From: an uncultured Duncaniella sp.
GTDB lineage: Bacteria > Bacteroidota > Bacteroidia > Bacteroidales > Muribaculaceae
DNA length: 64,000 bases
Reading direction: 5' to 3'
NCBI GenBank assembly: GCA_910589485.1
Contig: CAJUSW010000010.1
Span: forward strand, 1 to 64,000
Shown here: positions 8,097 to 17,046 of the stretch, piece by piece
Position numbering within the stretch: the stretch's first letter is position 1
How the letters are laid out: each line of letters opens with the position of its first letter
The notes under the pieces: generated by a model
Databases searched by the model: none
Seen by the model: only the letters and a program-made list of their open reading frames with translations
What the model was told of the DNA's origin: nothing
Position numbers and translations under genes: made by a program

Positions 8097-9755
8097 TTAG
8101 CTGTTCAATAATGATATTGCCGCCTGTCGGGCAGCGTCGTCAACTTCCGATCCTCCAAGCATGCTTGCTATCGCATCGATTCTTTGGTCGTCGGTAAGCT
8201 GTATGATTCTCGTGTGGGTTGAATTCTCATCATCCTCCTTGTAGACACGATATTGGGTATCACCCTTCGCGGCTACTTGAGGTAGATGTGTAATGGTTGT
8301 CACTTGGATTGACTTTGAGATCTCGCGCATCATCAGTGCCATACGGTTGGCCACGTCACCGGAGACTCCTGTATCTATTTCATCGAATATTATGCTCGGT
8401 AGCGACATGCGTGATGCTATTATTGTCTTTATCGAGAGCATCAGTCGTGATATTTCACCTCCCGAAGCTGTGTCACCAACCGGCATGAGCGGTTGATTCT
8501 TATTGAACGCCACCATGAATCTCAGTGAGTCGATACCTGTTGAGTTCATGTCGGCCGGCATTATCTCTACTTCTACCCTGAGGTTCTTCATGCCGAGAGG
8601 CATGGCTGTCTCCCTGAGGTGATCGGCAAAACGCACTGCCTCCTCCTTACGTGCCGCCGATATTTCCAAGGCAGTTTCCTTGGCAAGAGCCTTGGCCCGG
8701 CGCGCCTCCCGTTCAAGGTCGGCGACACAGTCATCGCTATTGTCAAGTTCAGCAAGTTTACCCCTGAGGGTGTCACGCAATTCTATCAGCTCATCCGCAT
8801 TGTCCAGATGATGCTTATGGCAAAGGGAATATATGCTGTTGAGCCTATCCTCCACCGCCTCAAGCCGACCGGGATCGGCGGCAAGTCTCTCATTCATATC
8901 CTCGAGTGTCGAAGCTATATCGGATATCTCAATCTTGGCTGATTCGAGTCGTGAAGGGATATCGTCAGCGGTATTCAACACTCCGTCCAGATCGTCACAC
9001 GCGTCAATAGCTGTGTCGATAAGGTCGATGGCGTTGTCGTCATCACGCATAAGCGACATCACTGCCCTGTCGAGTGACTCCTTTATCGCTGTGAGATTGG
9101 TGAGCACTTCCCTCTCCTTCTCCAGTTCCTCCTGCTCTCCGGGAGTCAGGGCCAGCGATTCGAGCTGTTCGAGCTGATAGCGGGTGAATTCTTCATCTTC
9201 ACGGCTCTTCTCTACTCTGAGCTTCATAGCCTTGAGACGGCGTATAGCTTCTCGGAGAGAATTGTAGCGGAGCGAGTATTCCCTGAGACGTTGGCCATTT
9301 CCGGCAAGCGTGTCTATCACCATCAATTGAAATTCCGGTGTGGAAAGCAATTGATTCTGATGCTGGGAATGAATATCGATCAGTCTCATCGCCACGGCCT
9401 GTAGTTTCGTGAGCGGTACTGGCGAGTCGTTGACAAAAGCTCGCGAACGTCCGGCCGGGGCTATTTCGCGACGCAGTATGCACCTGTCATCGTCCCACTC
9501 TATGTCGGCCTCCAGGCAGTATTCCTTCAGCGCATCGTATCCTTCGATGCGGAACACGGCTTCTATCACACTCTTGCATGAGGGGTCGGCCACGACTCGG
9601 GTATCCGCCCTCCCTCCGAGTATAAGCGACAGGGCGCCGAGTATGATCGATTTACCCGCACCGGTCTCACCGGTAATCACGTTAAAGCCCTCATGAAACA
9701 GAATGTCTATTCTGTCAATGAGTGCGTAGTTGGAGATATGTAGCGATTCGAGCAC
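8097..9755 (-). CDS. recN: DNA repair protein RecN
   Basis: A 552-residue SMC-like ATPase with Walker A GETGAGKS at residues 29-36, a long coiled-coil middle (about 150-370), the ABC signature SGGEISRLMLS and Walker B IIFDEIDTGVSG. RecN helps hold and repair DNA ends at double-strand breaks. The likely start is a GTG (9753-9755); I see no better ATG, and it lies 12 bases after the DUF4835 gene. The length is as expected. Confidence 0.95.
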   Translation of the reverse strand: MLESLHISNYALIDRIDILFHEGFNVITGETGAGKSIILGALSLILGGRADTRVVADPSCKSVIEAVFRIEGYDALKEYCLEADIEWDDDRCILRREIAPAGRSRAFVNDSPVPLTKLQAVAMRLIDIHSQHQNQLLSTPEFQLMVIDTLAGNGQRLREYSLRYNSLREAIRRLKAMKLRVEKSREDEEFTRYQLEQLESLALTPGEQEELEKEREVLTNLTAIKESLDRAVMSLMRDDDNAIDLIDTAIDACDDLDGVLNTADDIPSRLESAKIEISDIASTLEDMNERLAADPGRLEAVEDRLNSIYSLCHKHHLDNADELIELRDTLRGKLAELDNSDDCVADLEREARRAKALAKETALEISAARKEEAVRFADHLRETAMPLGMKNLRVEVEIMPADMNSTGIDSLRFMVAFNKNQPLMPVGDTASGGEISRLMLSIKTIIASRMSLPSIIFDEIDTGVSGDVANRMALMMREISKSIQVTTITHLPQVAAKGDTQYRVYKEDDENSTHTRIIQLTDDQRIDAIASMLGGSEVDDAARQAAISLLNS

Positions 9756-9767
9756 GATATTAAATGT

Positions 9768-10691
9768 TTAATGTTGGTTATTCTTGGTTGGGTCCAATAT
9801 CATCTGCAACCTGTCCTGATCGGTGGGATATATGTCGTTCAACAGGCGGTATGCATGACTCCGCTCCTCTGCTGTTCCCTTGGAATAGATGTTGACTATC
9901 TCATCCAGCTTTGCATCCCTGAACATCGACAGCCCAACTGACATCGGTGCAACGCGGTATATCTCCGATATAATATCCAGCGAGCTGTCTATGATCTTTC
10001 GGCCCTTATCGGGACTGACCGACATCTGATCGAGGCCGTTGCGGTGATACTCATACAGGAGATCGCGGAAAGGGCGTGTGGACATGTCGGTAAACGCATT
10101 GAGGACTGCACTCCTGTTTTTATTGTCTTCAAATGCCTTCCATCCGCTTTCACCCGATGATTGAGCCTGCTGGACTATCATTGCCAGGCGGGAATAATAT
10201 GGATCGCCGCCATGCAAGGAGAAACTGTCAAAATCAACAGCCAATATGAGGTAGATGTAGTAATTCAGTATCTGCGTCAACTGACTTTCCATGGCTGCCT
10301 CATTGTACACGAGAGGCTCGCCTTCCAGGTAATTGAATTCGACATGGGTGTCGCGGAAGTTTATCAGGGTAGAGGTGTACGATGAATTGTACACCGGGCG
10401 CAACGACTGAACCTGAAGTGTGCCCGACATGCGTCCCTGGGCCTGATCATATTCGGTGATGTCAAAGAACATCGAACATTCGATCCTTTCGTTTGGCGAG
10501 AACTGTGAGTTAGTCCACTTGTTGGAATTCACATATTCATTTATCGCATCCTGCAATGTCTCGAATACCGACTTGTTGGTGCCTTCAAGCCGGGATGTAT
10601 TCACCTCCACACGGCAATTCAGTTCCTGCCCGTTAAGGTCAAGGCTTGATATTGCCGCAATCGCCGTGATTATGTAGAGGAGTCGAGTCAT
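9768..10691 (-). CDS. DUF4835 family secreted protein (PorD-like)
   Basis: A 307-residue protein with an N-terminal signal peptide ending near LDLNGQ, then QELNCRVEVNTSRLEGTNKSVFETLQDAI, characteristic of DUF4835. The family is almost confined to Bacteroidetes, commonly lies between coaBC and recN as here, and is named PorD in some annotations because of a link to type IX secretion or gliding. I see no catalytic motif. It begins 40 bases after coaBC and is followed 12 bases later by recN. Confidence 0.8.
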   Translation of the reverse strand: MTRLLYIITAIAAISSLDLNGQELNCRVEVNTSRLEGTNKSVFETLQDAINEYVNSNKWTNSQFSPNERIECSMFFDITEYDQAQGRMSGTLQVQSLRPVYNSSYTSTLINFRDTHVEFNYLEGEPLVYNEAAMESQLTQILNYYIYLILAVDFDSFSLHGGDPYYSRLAMIVQQAQSSGESGWKAFEDNKNRSAVLNAFTDMSTRPFRDLLYEYHRNGLDQMSVSPDKGRKIIDSSLDIISEIYRVAPMSVGLSMFRDAKLDEIVNIYSKGTAEERSHAYRLLNDIYPTDQDRLQMILDPTKNNQH

Positions 10692-10731
10692 GGGTAGGGT
10701 ATGCCTGAGTGTAAAAGCCTGGGACGTGCGC

Positions 10732-11937
10732 CTAAAGTCTGCTCACGATTTCGTTGACGATATCGGTGGCCACATCTTTCTTCGATTTCAACGGGAAGTC
10801 GATGCGGTTGCCGGAACGGTCGAATATCGACACCTTGTTGGTGTCGGTGCCGAATCCTGCCCCCTTGTCGCGCATGGAATTTAGCACGATCATGTCGAGA
10901 TTCTTTCTCTGAAGTTTCTCGGTGGCGTTGGAGAACTCGTTGTCGGTCTCGAGGGCAAAACCTACGAGAATCTGGTACTGCTTTTTCTCTTTACCAAGTG
11001 TGGCTGCAATATCGGGATTCTTGATCAGTTCGATAGTCGGGACATCCTGATGCTCACGTTTGATCTTGTGATCCTGAGGATGAGCCGGGGCATAATCGGC
11101 CACAGCGGCACACATCACGGCAACATCAACATCGGGAAATACCTCCTGGCAAGCTGAAAGCATTTCGCGAGCCGACTCTACATTTACCGTGCGTATCGCG
11201 GGATTCTCGGCTCTCAGGTTTACGGGACCTGATACCAGTGTCACCTCTGCGCCACGATTCGCGCACTCTTCGGCCAATGCGTAGCCCATCTTTCCTGATG
11301 AGTAGTTGCCGATGAAACGCACCGGATCAATTTTTTCGTGAGTCGGGCCGGCAGTGATCAGAACCTTCTTCCCTTCCATGTCGCAACGTGATGAGAAATA
11401 GGCTTCGAGATATTCGACTATCTTTTCGGGCTCTTCCATGCGGCCCTTGCCTTCAAGCCCGCTTGCGAGATATCCGGTTTCGGGTTCGATGATATAGTTG
11501 CCATATGATGAGAGCAATTCCAGATTGGCTTGTGTCGATGGATGCTTCATCATGTCGAGATCCATGGCCGGAGCGACAAACACGGGGCTTTTGGCCGAAA
11601 GATAAGTGGTGACGAGCATATTGTCAGCGATGCCATGAGCCATCTTCCCTATTGTGGATGCTGTGGCGGGAGCTATCACCATGCAATCGGCCCATAAGCC
11701 GAGATCGACATGAGAATGCCACTCTCCGGTATTGGCGGTGAAAAACTCACTGACCACGGGTTTATGGCTCAGAGCCGAGAGTGTCACCGGAGTGATGAAC
11801 TCTTTGCCTGCCGGCGTGATCACCACCTGCACCTCGGCTCCGGCTTTTATGAAGAGCCTGAGCAACGACACACTCTTGTAAGCTGCGATGCCGCCACATA
11901 TGCCGAGAATTATATGTTTACCTGACAGGATGCTCAT
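10732..11937 (-). CDS. coaBC: Bifunctional phosphopantothenoylcysteine decarboxylase / phosphopantothenate-cysteine ligase
   Basis: A 401-residue fusion. The N-terminal flavoprotein half (CoaC, about 1-190) has ILGICGGIAAYKS, an active-site His in HSHVDLG, the substrate loop APATASTIGKMAHGIADNM and APAMDLDMM. The C-terminal half (CoaB) has ITAGPTHEKIDPVRFIGNYS and later VGFALET. Together they carry out two successive steps of coenzyme A synthesis. It overlaps the exonuclease gene upstream by 4 bases (ATGA) and so is probably translationally coupled to it. Confidence 0.95.
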   Translation of the reverse strand: MSILSGKHIILGICGGIAAYKSVSLLRLFIKAGAEVQVVITPAGKEFITPVTLSALSHKPVVSEFFTANTGEWHSHVDLGLWADCMVIAPATASTIGKMAHGIADNMLVTTYLSAKSPVFVAPAMDLDMMKHPSTQANLELLSSYGNYIIEPETGYLASGLEGKGRMEEPEKIVEYLEAYFSSRCDMEGKKVLITAGPTHEKIDPVRFIGNYSSGKMGYALAEECANRGAEVTLVSGPVNLRAENPAIRTVNVESAREMLSACQEVFPDVDVAVMCAAVADYAPAHPQDHKIKREHQDVPTIELIKNPDIAATLGKEKKQYQILVGFALETDNEFSNATEKLQRKNLDMIVLNSMRDKGAGFGTDTNKVSIFDRSGNRIDFPLKSKKDVATDIVNEIVSRL

Positions 11938-12701
11938 TTGGCTTTCATTCTCAATCGGATGCGTGTGAAGCAGTCCTTGGTGTTCTGAGCGAAATCGCTC
12001 TTCATGATCCAGTCGTAATATCCGGGCTCCTTGCTCAGTACCTCTTCGGCGATTTTTCCCTTATGTTTTCCGAAGTTGATCACCTCCTTATCATCATCAT
12101 TGTAGATGAGACGGCCCATGAAATCGACATTCCTGTTGATCTGCGAGAACTTGCTCAGTTCCTCTATGTCGTTAGGGAGATCGTCATACCGGTCGAGCTG
12201 GGCCTTCAGCACCTCGAGAGTGGCGCGGGTATCGGCATTAGCTGAATGGGCCTCATTTAATTCCTGCCCGCAATAGAAGCGGTAGGCGGCCACAAGCGTG
12301 CGTTGTTCTTTCTTATGGAATATGGTCTGCACGTCCACAAACCGGGCCTTGGAGAAATCAAACTTCACCCCGGCACGCTGAAATTCCTGATCGAGCATAG
12401 GGATATCAAACCGGTTGGAGTTATATCCGGCTATGTCACATCCGGTCAGCTCATTGGCAAGCGAGCGGGCAATCTGCTTGAAATATGGCTCGTTGGCCAC
12501 ATCCTCATCAGTGATGTGGTGTACGGCAGTAGCCTCCGCCGGGATGGGGATTCCGGGATTGACCCTGCGGGTCTTCTCGATCTCCTCTCCCGAGGGTAAC
12601 ACTTTTATTATTGATATCTCCACTATACGGTCGTGGGTGACATCAATGCCGGTAGTCTCGAGATCGAAGAATACTATCGGCTTCTTGAGATTCAACTGCA
12701 T
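11934..12701 (-). CDS. DnaQ-like 3'-5' exonuclease with ExoX-type C-terminal domain
   Basis: A 255-residue DEDDh exonuclease: FFDLETTG (Asp13, Glu15), HHITDED, the Asp in NSNRFDIPML, and the His/Asp pair in HSANADTRATLEV. The last 60 residues (INFGKHKGKIAEEVL onward) look like the small C-terminal domain seen in exodeoxyribonuclease X-type proteins. It lies 10 bases after dnaN and overlaps coaBC by 4. It could proofread for a polymerase or trim DNA; the sequence does not tell which. Confidence 0.88.
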   Translation of the reverse strand: MQLNLKKPIVFFDLETTGIDVTHDRIVEISIIKVLPSGEEIEKTRRVNPGIPIPAEATAVHHITDEDVANEPYFKQIARSLANELTGCDIAGYNSNRFDIPMLDQEFQRAGVKFDFSKARFVDVQTIFHKKEQRTLVAAYRFYCGQELNEAHSANADTRATLEVLKAQLDRYDDLPNDIEELSKFSQINRNVDFMGRLIYNDDDKEVINFGKHKGKIAEEVLSKEPGYYDWIMKSDFAQNTKDCFTRIRLRMKAK

Positions 12702-12711
12702 GACTTACTTA

Positions 12712-13842
12712 TCAGAATTCCTGAACATTCATCGGCATGAGGAGCATGGTGAGCTTGGTCTCGGCCCTGTCCTCGGTGGGTACTATCACTGCCGGGCGGG
12801 AGGGATCGGCAAGACGGAATATTATGTCGTCGGTCCACAGCACCGAGGCAAGCTCGGTGAGATAGCTTGAGCTGAAACCGATTATCATCTCACTGCCGTT
12901 GAAATCGGCTACAAGTGTCTCGAATCCCGAAGTGTTGTACTCATTGTCAGATGCCTTGATTGTGAGCTTCTCGGGGGTGACACGGAATTTAATCAGACCA
13001 TGGCCCTCGTCCACAAACAGGCTGACACGACGCACAGCCGTGGTGAACTCATGACGGTTGACGGTGAGTGTGTAAGGATTATTCTCGGGGATAACACGGG
13101 TATAATCGGGGAAACGGCCTTTGACGAGGCGGCTGTCGAATGTGAATGTCTCGGTCTCGAATGTTATGCCACGCTCGGGATCAAGAGTAACCGAAACTTC
13201 CTCCTCCTTGTTGAATACGGAGCGGAACACATTGGTTGATTTGTTGGGGAGAATGAACGATCCTGTGATACCCGACTGGATGCTTCCGTCCTCAAACTTC
13301 ACGAGCTTGTGGGTATCGGTGGCAACGAAAATCAATCGGTCGGGCTTTATGTCCCAGTACACTCCGGTCATCTGTGGACGAAGCATATCGGTTCCGGCGG
13401 CGAAAGAGGTGTACTCCAGTCCACGAAGCAAAGCCGAACCCGGAGCCTTGAAAGAAAGTGCATTTTCCTGGGCCGGACGCTTGATGGCAGGATATTCCTT
13501 GCCGGGAAGTCCCATGAACTTGTATGTTCCGTTGGGGTGGGTCATCTCCACTGCCAGGGTCTTGTCATCGACATCAAAATGGAGTTCCTGCTCGGGCATA
13601 ACCCTAAGGAGCTCGACCAATCGGCGGGCGTCGATACAGAAGTCGCCCTCCCCTTCGATATCCATGATGAGGATGCGGGCACACAGAGTATTCTCGCCGT
13701 CACAGGCTGTGATGGTGAGGGTGTTTCCTTTTATGGAGAAGAGGAAATTGTTGAGAATGGTGATGGCGTTTTTGGCATTGATCACCTTGCTCACGGCCGA
13801 AGCGAATGAGTGGAGCGTTTTGCTGGGAACTGTAAATTTCAT
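12712..13842 (-). CDS. dnaN: DNA polymerase III sliding clamp (beta subunit)
   Basis: A 376-residue three-domain clamp: starts MKFTVPSKTLHSFASAVSKV, contains the second-domain stretch EYTSFAAGTDMLRPQMTGV and ends with the conserved LLMPMNVQEF. It forms the ring that tethers replicative polymerase to DNA. First gene of the minus-strand operon dnaN, exonuclease, coaBC, DUF4835, recN, rlmB, with a promoter at 13900-13930. No dnaA or origin signs are nearby. Confidence 0.97.
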   Translation of the reverse strand: MKFTVPSKTLHSFASAVSKVINAKNAITILNNFLFSIKGNTLTITACDGENTLCARILIMDIEGEGDFCIDARRLVELLRVMPEQELHFDVDDKTLAVEMTHPNGTYKFMGLPGKEYPAIKRPAQENALSFKAPGSALLRGLEYTSFAAGTDMLRPQMTGVYWDIKPDRLIFVATDTHKLVKFEDGSIQSGITGSFILPNKSTNVFRSVFNKEEEVSVTLDPERGITFETETFTFDSRLVKGRFPDYTRVIPENNPYTLTVNRHEFTTAVRRVSLFVDEGHGLIKFRVTPEKLTIKASDNEYNTSGFETLVADFNGSEMIIGFSSSYLTELASVLWTDDIIFRLADPSRPAVIVPTEDRAETKLTMLLMPMNVQEF

Positions 13843-13899
13843 ATCGTAGTATTATAAATTCAGCTTTCGGGAGCGGAGGAGCACCGCTCTTTTAACTCG

Positions 13900-13930
13900 C
13901 AAAGATAATAAATTTCCATAAACTCTGCAA
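13900..13930 (-). promoter_or_regulatory. Bacteroidetes-type promoter for the dnaN operon
   Basis: On the minus strand TTG (complement of 13928-13930), a 20-base spacer and TATCTTTG (complement of 13900-13907). Transcription would begin near 13893, giving a leader of about 50 bases before dnaN. Confidence 0.7.
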
Positions 13931-13999
13931 CTGTATCATGTCCGTGTTGCATGCGGATGATCAAATCATGTATGCTTTGAGTTTTTGGCTGTACGTGAA

Positions 14000-14030
14000 T
14001 TGTACGGAAGCGAAATTTTCACTAATTTTG
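14000..14030 (+). promoter_or_regulatory. Bacteroidetes-type promoter for the cell-wall cluster
   Basis: TTG at 14000-14002, a 20-base spacer and TAATTTTG at 14023-14030. It is divergent from the dnaN promoter about 70 bases away. The start would be near 14037, about 100 bases before the amidase ATG. The rest of the 294-base gap holds nothing else that I can support. Confidence 0.65.
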
Positions 14031-14136
14031 ACGAACGAACCGCGCAAAGTGCAAATAATGTGAACGTATAGGCCCAATGGAACGCCGTTATTGTTTTTAT
14101 ATGTAATACAGCATATACAGCGGTACTTGTGAAGTC

Positions 14137-17007
14137 ATGAAACATTATCTTACTCTCATTATAATAATTCTCGTTGCTGCAATCACTGCATCGGGAGCCA
14201 CCCGCAAACCTAAACGGAGAAGCAAAAAGAGCGCCAAGGTGACTAAAGTTGTCAAGGCTGAACCTCGCACATCAGGACCCTTTGTTGTAAGGCTCGATGC
14301 GCCCGAGGCCCCCGACGGTCTCGACGGTAAGAATATCGCGCTTTGGCCAAGCCATGGCAGATATTATGATGCCAAGGAGGATCGCTGGATGTGGCAGCGC
14401 GGTCGATTGCTCGGAACGGTCGAGGATCTTTATTCCCAGAGTTATGTCTATCCCTTCCTGGTTCCTATGCTCGAGAATGCGGGCGCGTATGTGATGATGC
14501 CGAGAGAGCGCGACACTTCCACTGTAGAGGTGATCGTGGATGCCGACGGCGGACTTGCCCAAGGAGGCTATACCGAGAAGAACGGTGCCAAAAACTGGGA
14601 AGACGCTGTGGGGCAGAGAGGATTTGCATATACAACCGAGATATTGTCGGGGACTCAGAATCCGTTCACGCAAGGCTCGTTGAGGAAAGTGCCCACTGTA
14701 AATGACACCGATAAGGCTTCATCGGCCACATGGACTGCCGATATTCCCGAGACGGGAGAATATGCGCTGTACGTAAGTTATGCGTCGCTCCCTGAAAGCG
14801 CTCGTGACGCCCGGTATCGCGTCAAGTCGATGAGAGGGGTCGAGGAGTTTCAGGTCAACCAGACCATGGGAGGAGGCACATGGGTGTATCTCGGCACTTT
14901 TCCGTTTGAAAAGGGCAAAGCTCCTGTAGTGGAACTGCTCAATGTTTCGGAAGGGGACGGTAAAGTAGTCACCGCCGATGCCATAAAAATAGGTGGTGGA
15001 ATGGGCAATGTGAAGCGTGGCCCGCAGTCTACGGCCGAGACGAGCGGATATCCGCGCTTTACCGAAGGCGCCCGCTACTGGTTGCAGTGGGCCGGCATAC
15101 CATCGAGCGTATATTCCGTTGCCGATACATCGGGGGATTACGAGGACGACTACAAGTCGAGAGGTATGTGGGTCAACTATCTTGCCGGAGGCTCGAAATC
15201 TATCCCGGGACAGAAAGGCCTGGGCATACCCGTGGACCTGTCGTTTGCCCTGCATACCGATGCCGGGACCACTGGTGATGATGTGACCAGTGTTGGCACA
15301 CTCCCCATCGTCTCCACATCGGGAGGCGCTCTCGGTAACGGGAAAAGCAGAAAGACCTCAGTGACTTATGCCAATAAAGTCACTGACCAGATAATCGATG
15401 ACATATGGCAATTGTATGATCCGCAATGGACCCGCAGGAAACTCAGGGACAAGCAGTATCATGAGGCGCGCGAGCCTCAGGTGCCGGCGATGCTTCTTGA
15501 ATTGCTCAGCCACCAGAACTATGCCGATATGAGATTGGGCCTTGATCCTAATTTCAGATTTGATGTGAGCAGGGCAATATACAAAGGAATGCTCAAGTAT
15601 CTTCATGAGACTGAGGGCACGCCTTATGTTGTGGAGCCACTTCCGGTAAAGGATTTCGCGATAACAGGATCGGCAGGGGAATACACATTGAAATGGGTAC
15701 CTACCGATGATCCACTGGAGCCTACGGCCAAGGCTAAGTATTATATTGTGTATGAGCGTGTGGACGACGGAGCATTTGTCGAGCTTGCCATTACCGATGA
15801 TACTTATCTGACAGTGACGCCTCAGGATTCCCGCATATACAGCTATCGAATCGTGGCTGCTAATGACGGTGGACGCAGTTTCCCCTCGGAGGTACTCGCT
15901 TTGTGCGACATGACCGATGGAAAGGAGCAGGTGACTGTGGTGAACGGTTTCACCCGAGTCTCCGGTCCGGCCGAGGTGTATCGCGACGGCCACATAGGTT
16001 TTGATTATGAGGAGGATTATGGCGTGCCTTATGTGAGCGACATAATGTTTACAGGTGTACAGACCGAGTTCCGCCCATCCGAGCCATGGAAATCCAATGA
16101 TGCTCCGGGACATGGCGCAAGCCGTGCTACGCACGAGACGGAGATTATTGCAGGAAACACATTCGACTTCGTGTACGTTCACGGCAAAGCCATCAGGAAT
16201 GCCGGGCATCCTTTCATATCAACCAGCCTCAGCGCATTTGTGAACGGAACGGAGACACCCCGCATCATTGACCTGATACTCGGTAAACAAAAAGAGATAA
16301 CAAAGGGACGCGCAGGTGACACCAGGTATAAGCCTTTCCCCGAAGAGCTGAGAAACCGTCTGTCTCATCTGGCTGCGGGAGGCACCGCGCTGATGGTGAG
16401 CGGAAGCTATGTGGGCAGTGATCTGTTCGATAATAGTTTCAGCGACTCTGACGAGGCTCAGGCCGACCGCGAGTTTGGCCATAATGTACTCGGCATAGAC
16501 TGGAAACAGGCAAAAGCCACCGTGACAGGTGAAGTGAAGGAAGTGCCGTCGGCCTATCAGCAGTTCAACGGTCGCTTAAAGTTCAGCTTCAACCAGCAGC
16601 TGTCATCCGATTGTTATGCAGTCCAATCACCGGAGTCTTTTACCCCCTACTCGGCCGGCAAAGGCGCAGTGGTACTCAGGTATGTTGAGAATGACTACGC
16701 AGCAGGAACCGCCTACTCCGACAAAAGTCATAGGGCCGTGGTGATCGGTTTCCCGTTCGAGACCATAAAGGGTGAGGATTCCCGTGACAGGCTGATGAAG
16801 CAGATAATGCAATTCCTCAGTATTGCTCCATCGTCCTTGGCCGCAAACCAGTCATTCAGGGTGGTGGCCGGATCGATAATTGCGCCATCCGAGGACTCCT
16901 TGTTGCCGAGCGCTCTCGGAGGCGGTGACTGGACGGCTTATCTCAGGGATCCGGCTGAAGCCGCCCAAAGGTCCGAGCCTCGTAGGCCAAGGAAAAGAAA
17001 ATCTTAA
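14137..17007 (+). CDS. Secreted N-acetylmuramoyl-L-alanine amidase with inserted golvesin-like domain
   Basis: A 956-residue protein with a signal peptide (about 1-20) and a basic linker. The amidase-3 fold is split: the first half holds LWPSHGR (His73) and TVEDLYS (Glu96); a golvesin C-terminal-like beta domain fills about 155-290; the fold resumes with SFALHTDAG (His373) and PAMLLELLSHQ (Glu455). His73, Glu96 and His373 fit the zinc ligands and Glu455 the catalytic base of amidase-3 enzymes, which cut the MurNAc-L-Ala bond. A fibronectin-like domain (about 505-600) and another alpha/beta domain follow. Such proteins are sometimes named xanthan lyase; the amidase residues favour a cell-wall role. 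A GT2 gene follows 39 bases later. Confidence 0.78.
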   Translation: MKHYLTLIIIILVAAITASGATRKPKRRSKKSAKVTKVVKAEPRTSGPFVVRLDAPEAPDGLDGKNIALWPSHGRYYDAKEDRWMWQRGRLLGTVEDLYSQSYVYPFLVPMLENAGAYVMMPRERDTSTVEVIVDADGGLAQGGYTEKNGAKNWEDAVGQRGFAYTTEILSGTQNPFTQGSLRKVPTVNDTDKASSATWTADIPETGEYALYVSYASLPESARDARYRVKSMRGVEEFQVNQTMGGGTWVYLGTFPFEKGKAPVVELLNVSEGDGKVVTADAIKIGGGMGNVKRGPQSTAETSGYPRFTEGARYWLQWAGIPSSVYSVADTSGDYEDDYKSRGMWVNYLAGGSKSIPGQKGLGIPVDLSFALHTDAGTTGDDVTSVGTLPIVSTSGGALGNGKSRKTSVTYANKVTDQIIDDIWQLYDPQWTRRKLRDKQYHEAREPQVPAMLLELLSHQNYADMRLGLDPNFRFDVSRAIYKGMLKYLHETEGTPYVVEPLPVKDFAITGSAGEYTLKWVPTDDPLEPTAKAKYYIVYERVDDGAFVELAITDDTYLTVTPQDSRIYSYRIVAANDGGRSFPSEVLALCDMTDGKEQVTVVNGFTRVSGPAEVYRDGHIGFDYEEDYGVPYVSDIMFTGVQTEFRPSEPWKSNDAPGHGASRATHETEIIAGNTFDFVYVHGKAIRNAGHPFISTSLSAFVNGTETPRIIDLILGKQKEITKGRAGDTRYKPFPEELRNRLSHLAAGGTALMVSGSYVGSDLFDNSFSDSDEAQADREFGHNVLGIDWKQAKATVTGEVKEVPSAYQQFNGRLKFSFNQQLSSDCYAVQSPESFTPYSAGKGAVVLRYVENDYAAGTAYSDKSHRAVVIGFPFETIKGEDSRDRLMKQIMQFLSIAPSSLAANQSFRVVAGSIIAPSEDSLLPSALGGGDWTAYLRDPAEAAQRSEPRRPRKRKS

Positions 17008-17046
17008 AATTAACAACTATCACCAATCAATATTACATATTCTGCA

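Noticed and set aside
13121..13849. A 242-codon open frame antisense to dnaN
   Set aside because: Shadow of dnaN, rich in Ser and Arg, no domain.
15358..16209. A 283-codon open frame antisense to the amidase gene
   Set aside because: Shadow of the amidase frame; no motif, no start signal, unusual residue make-up.
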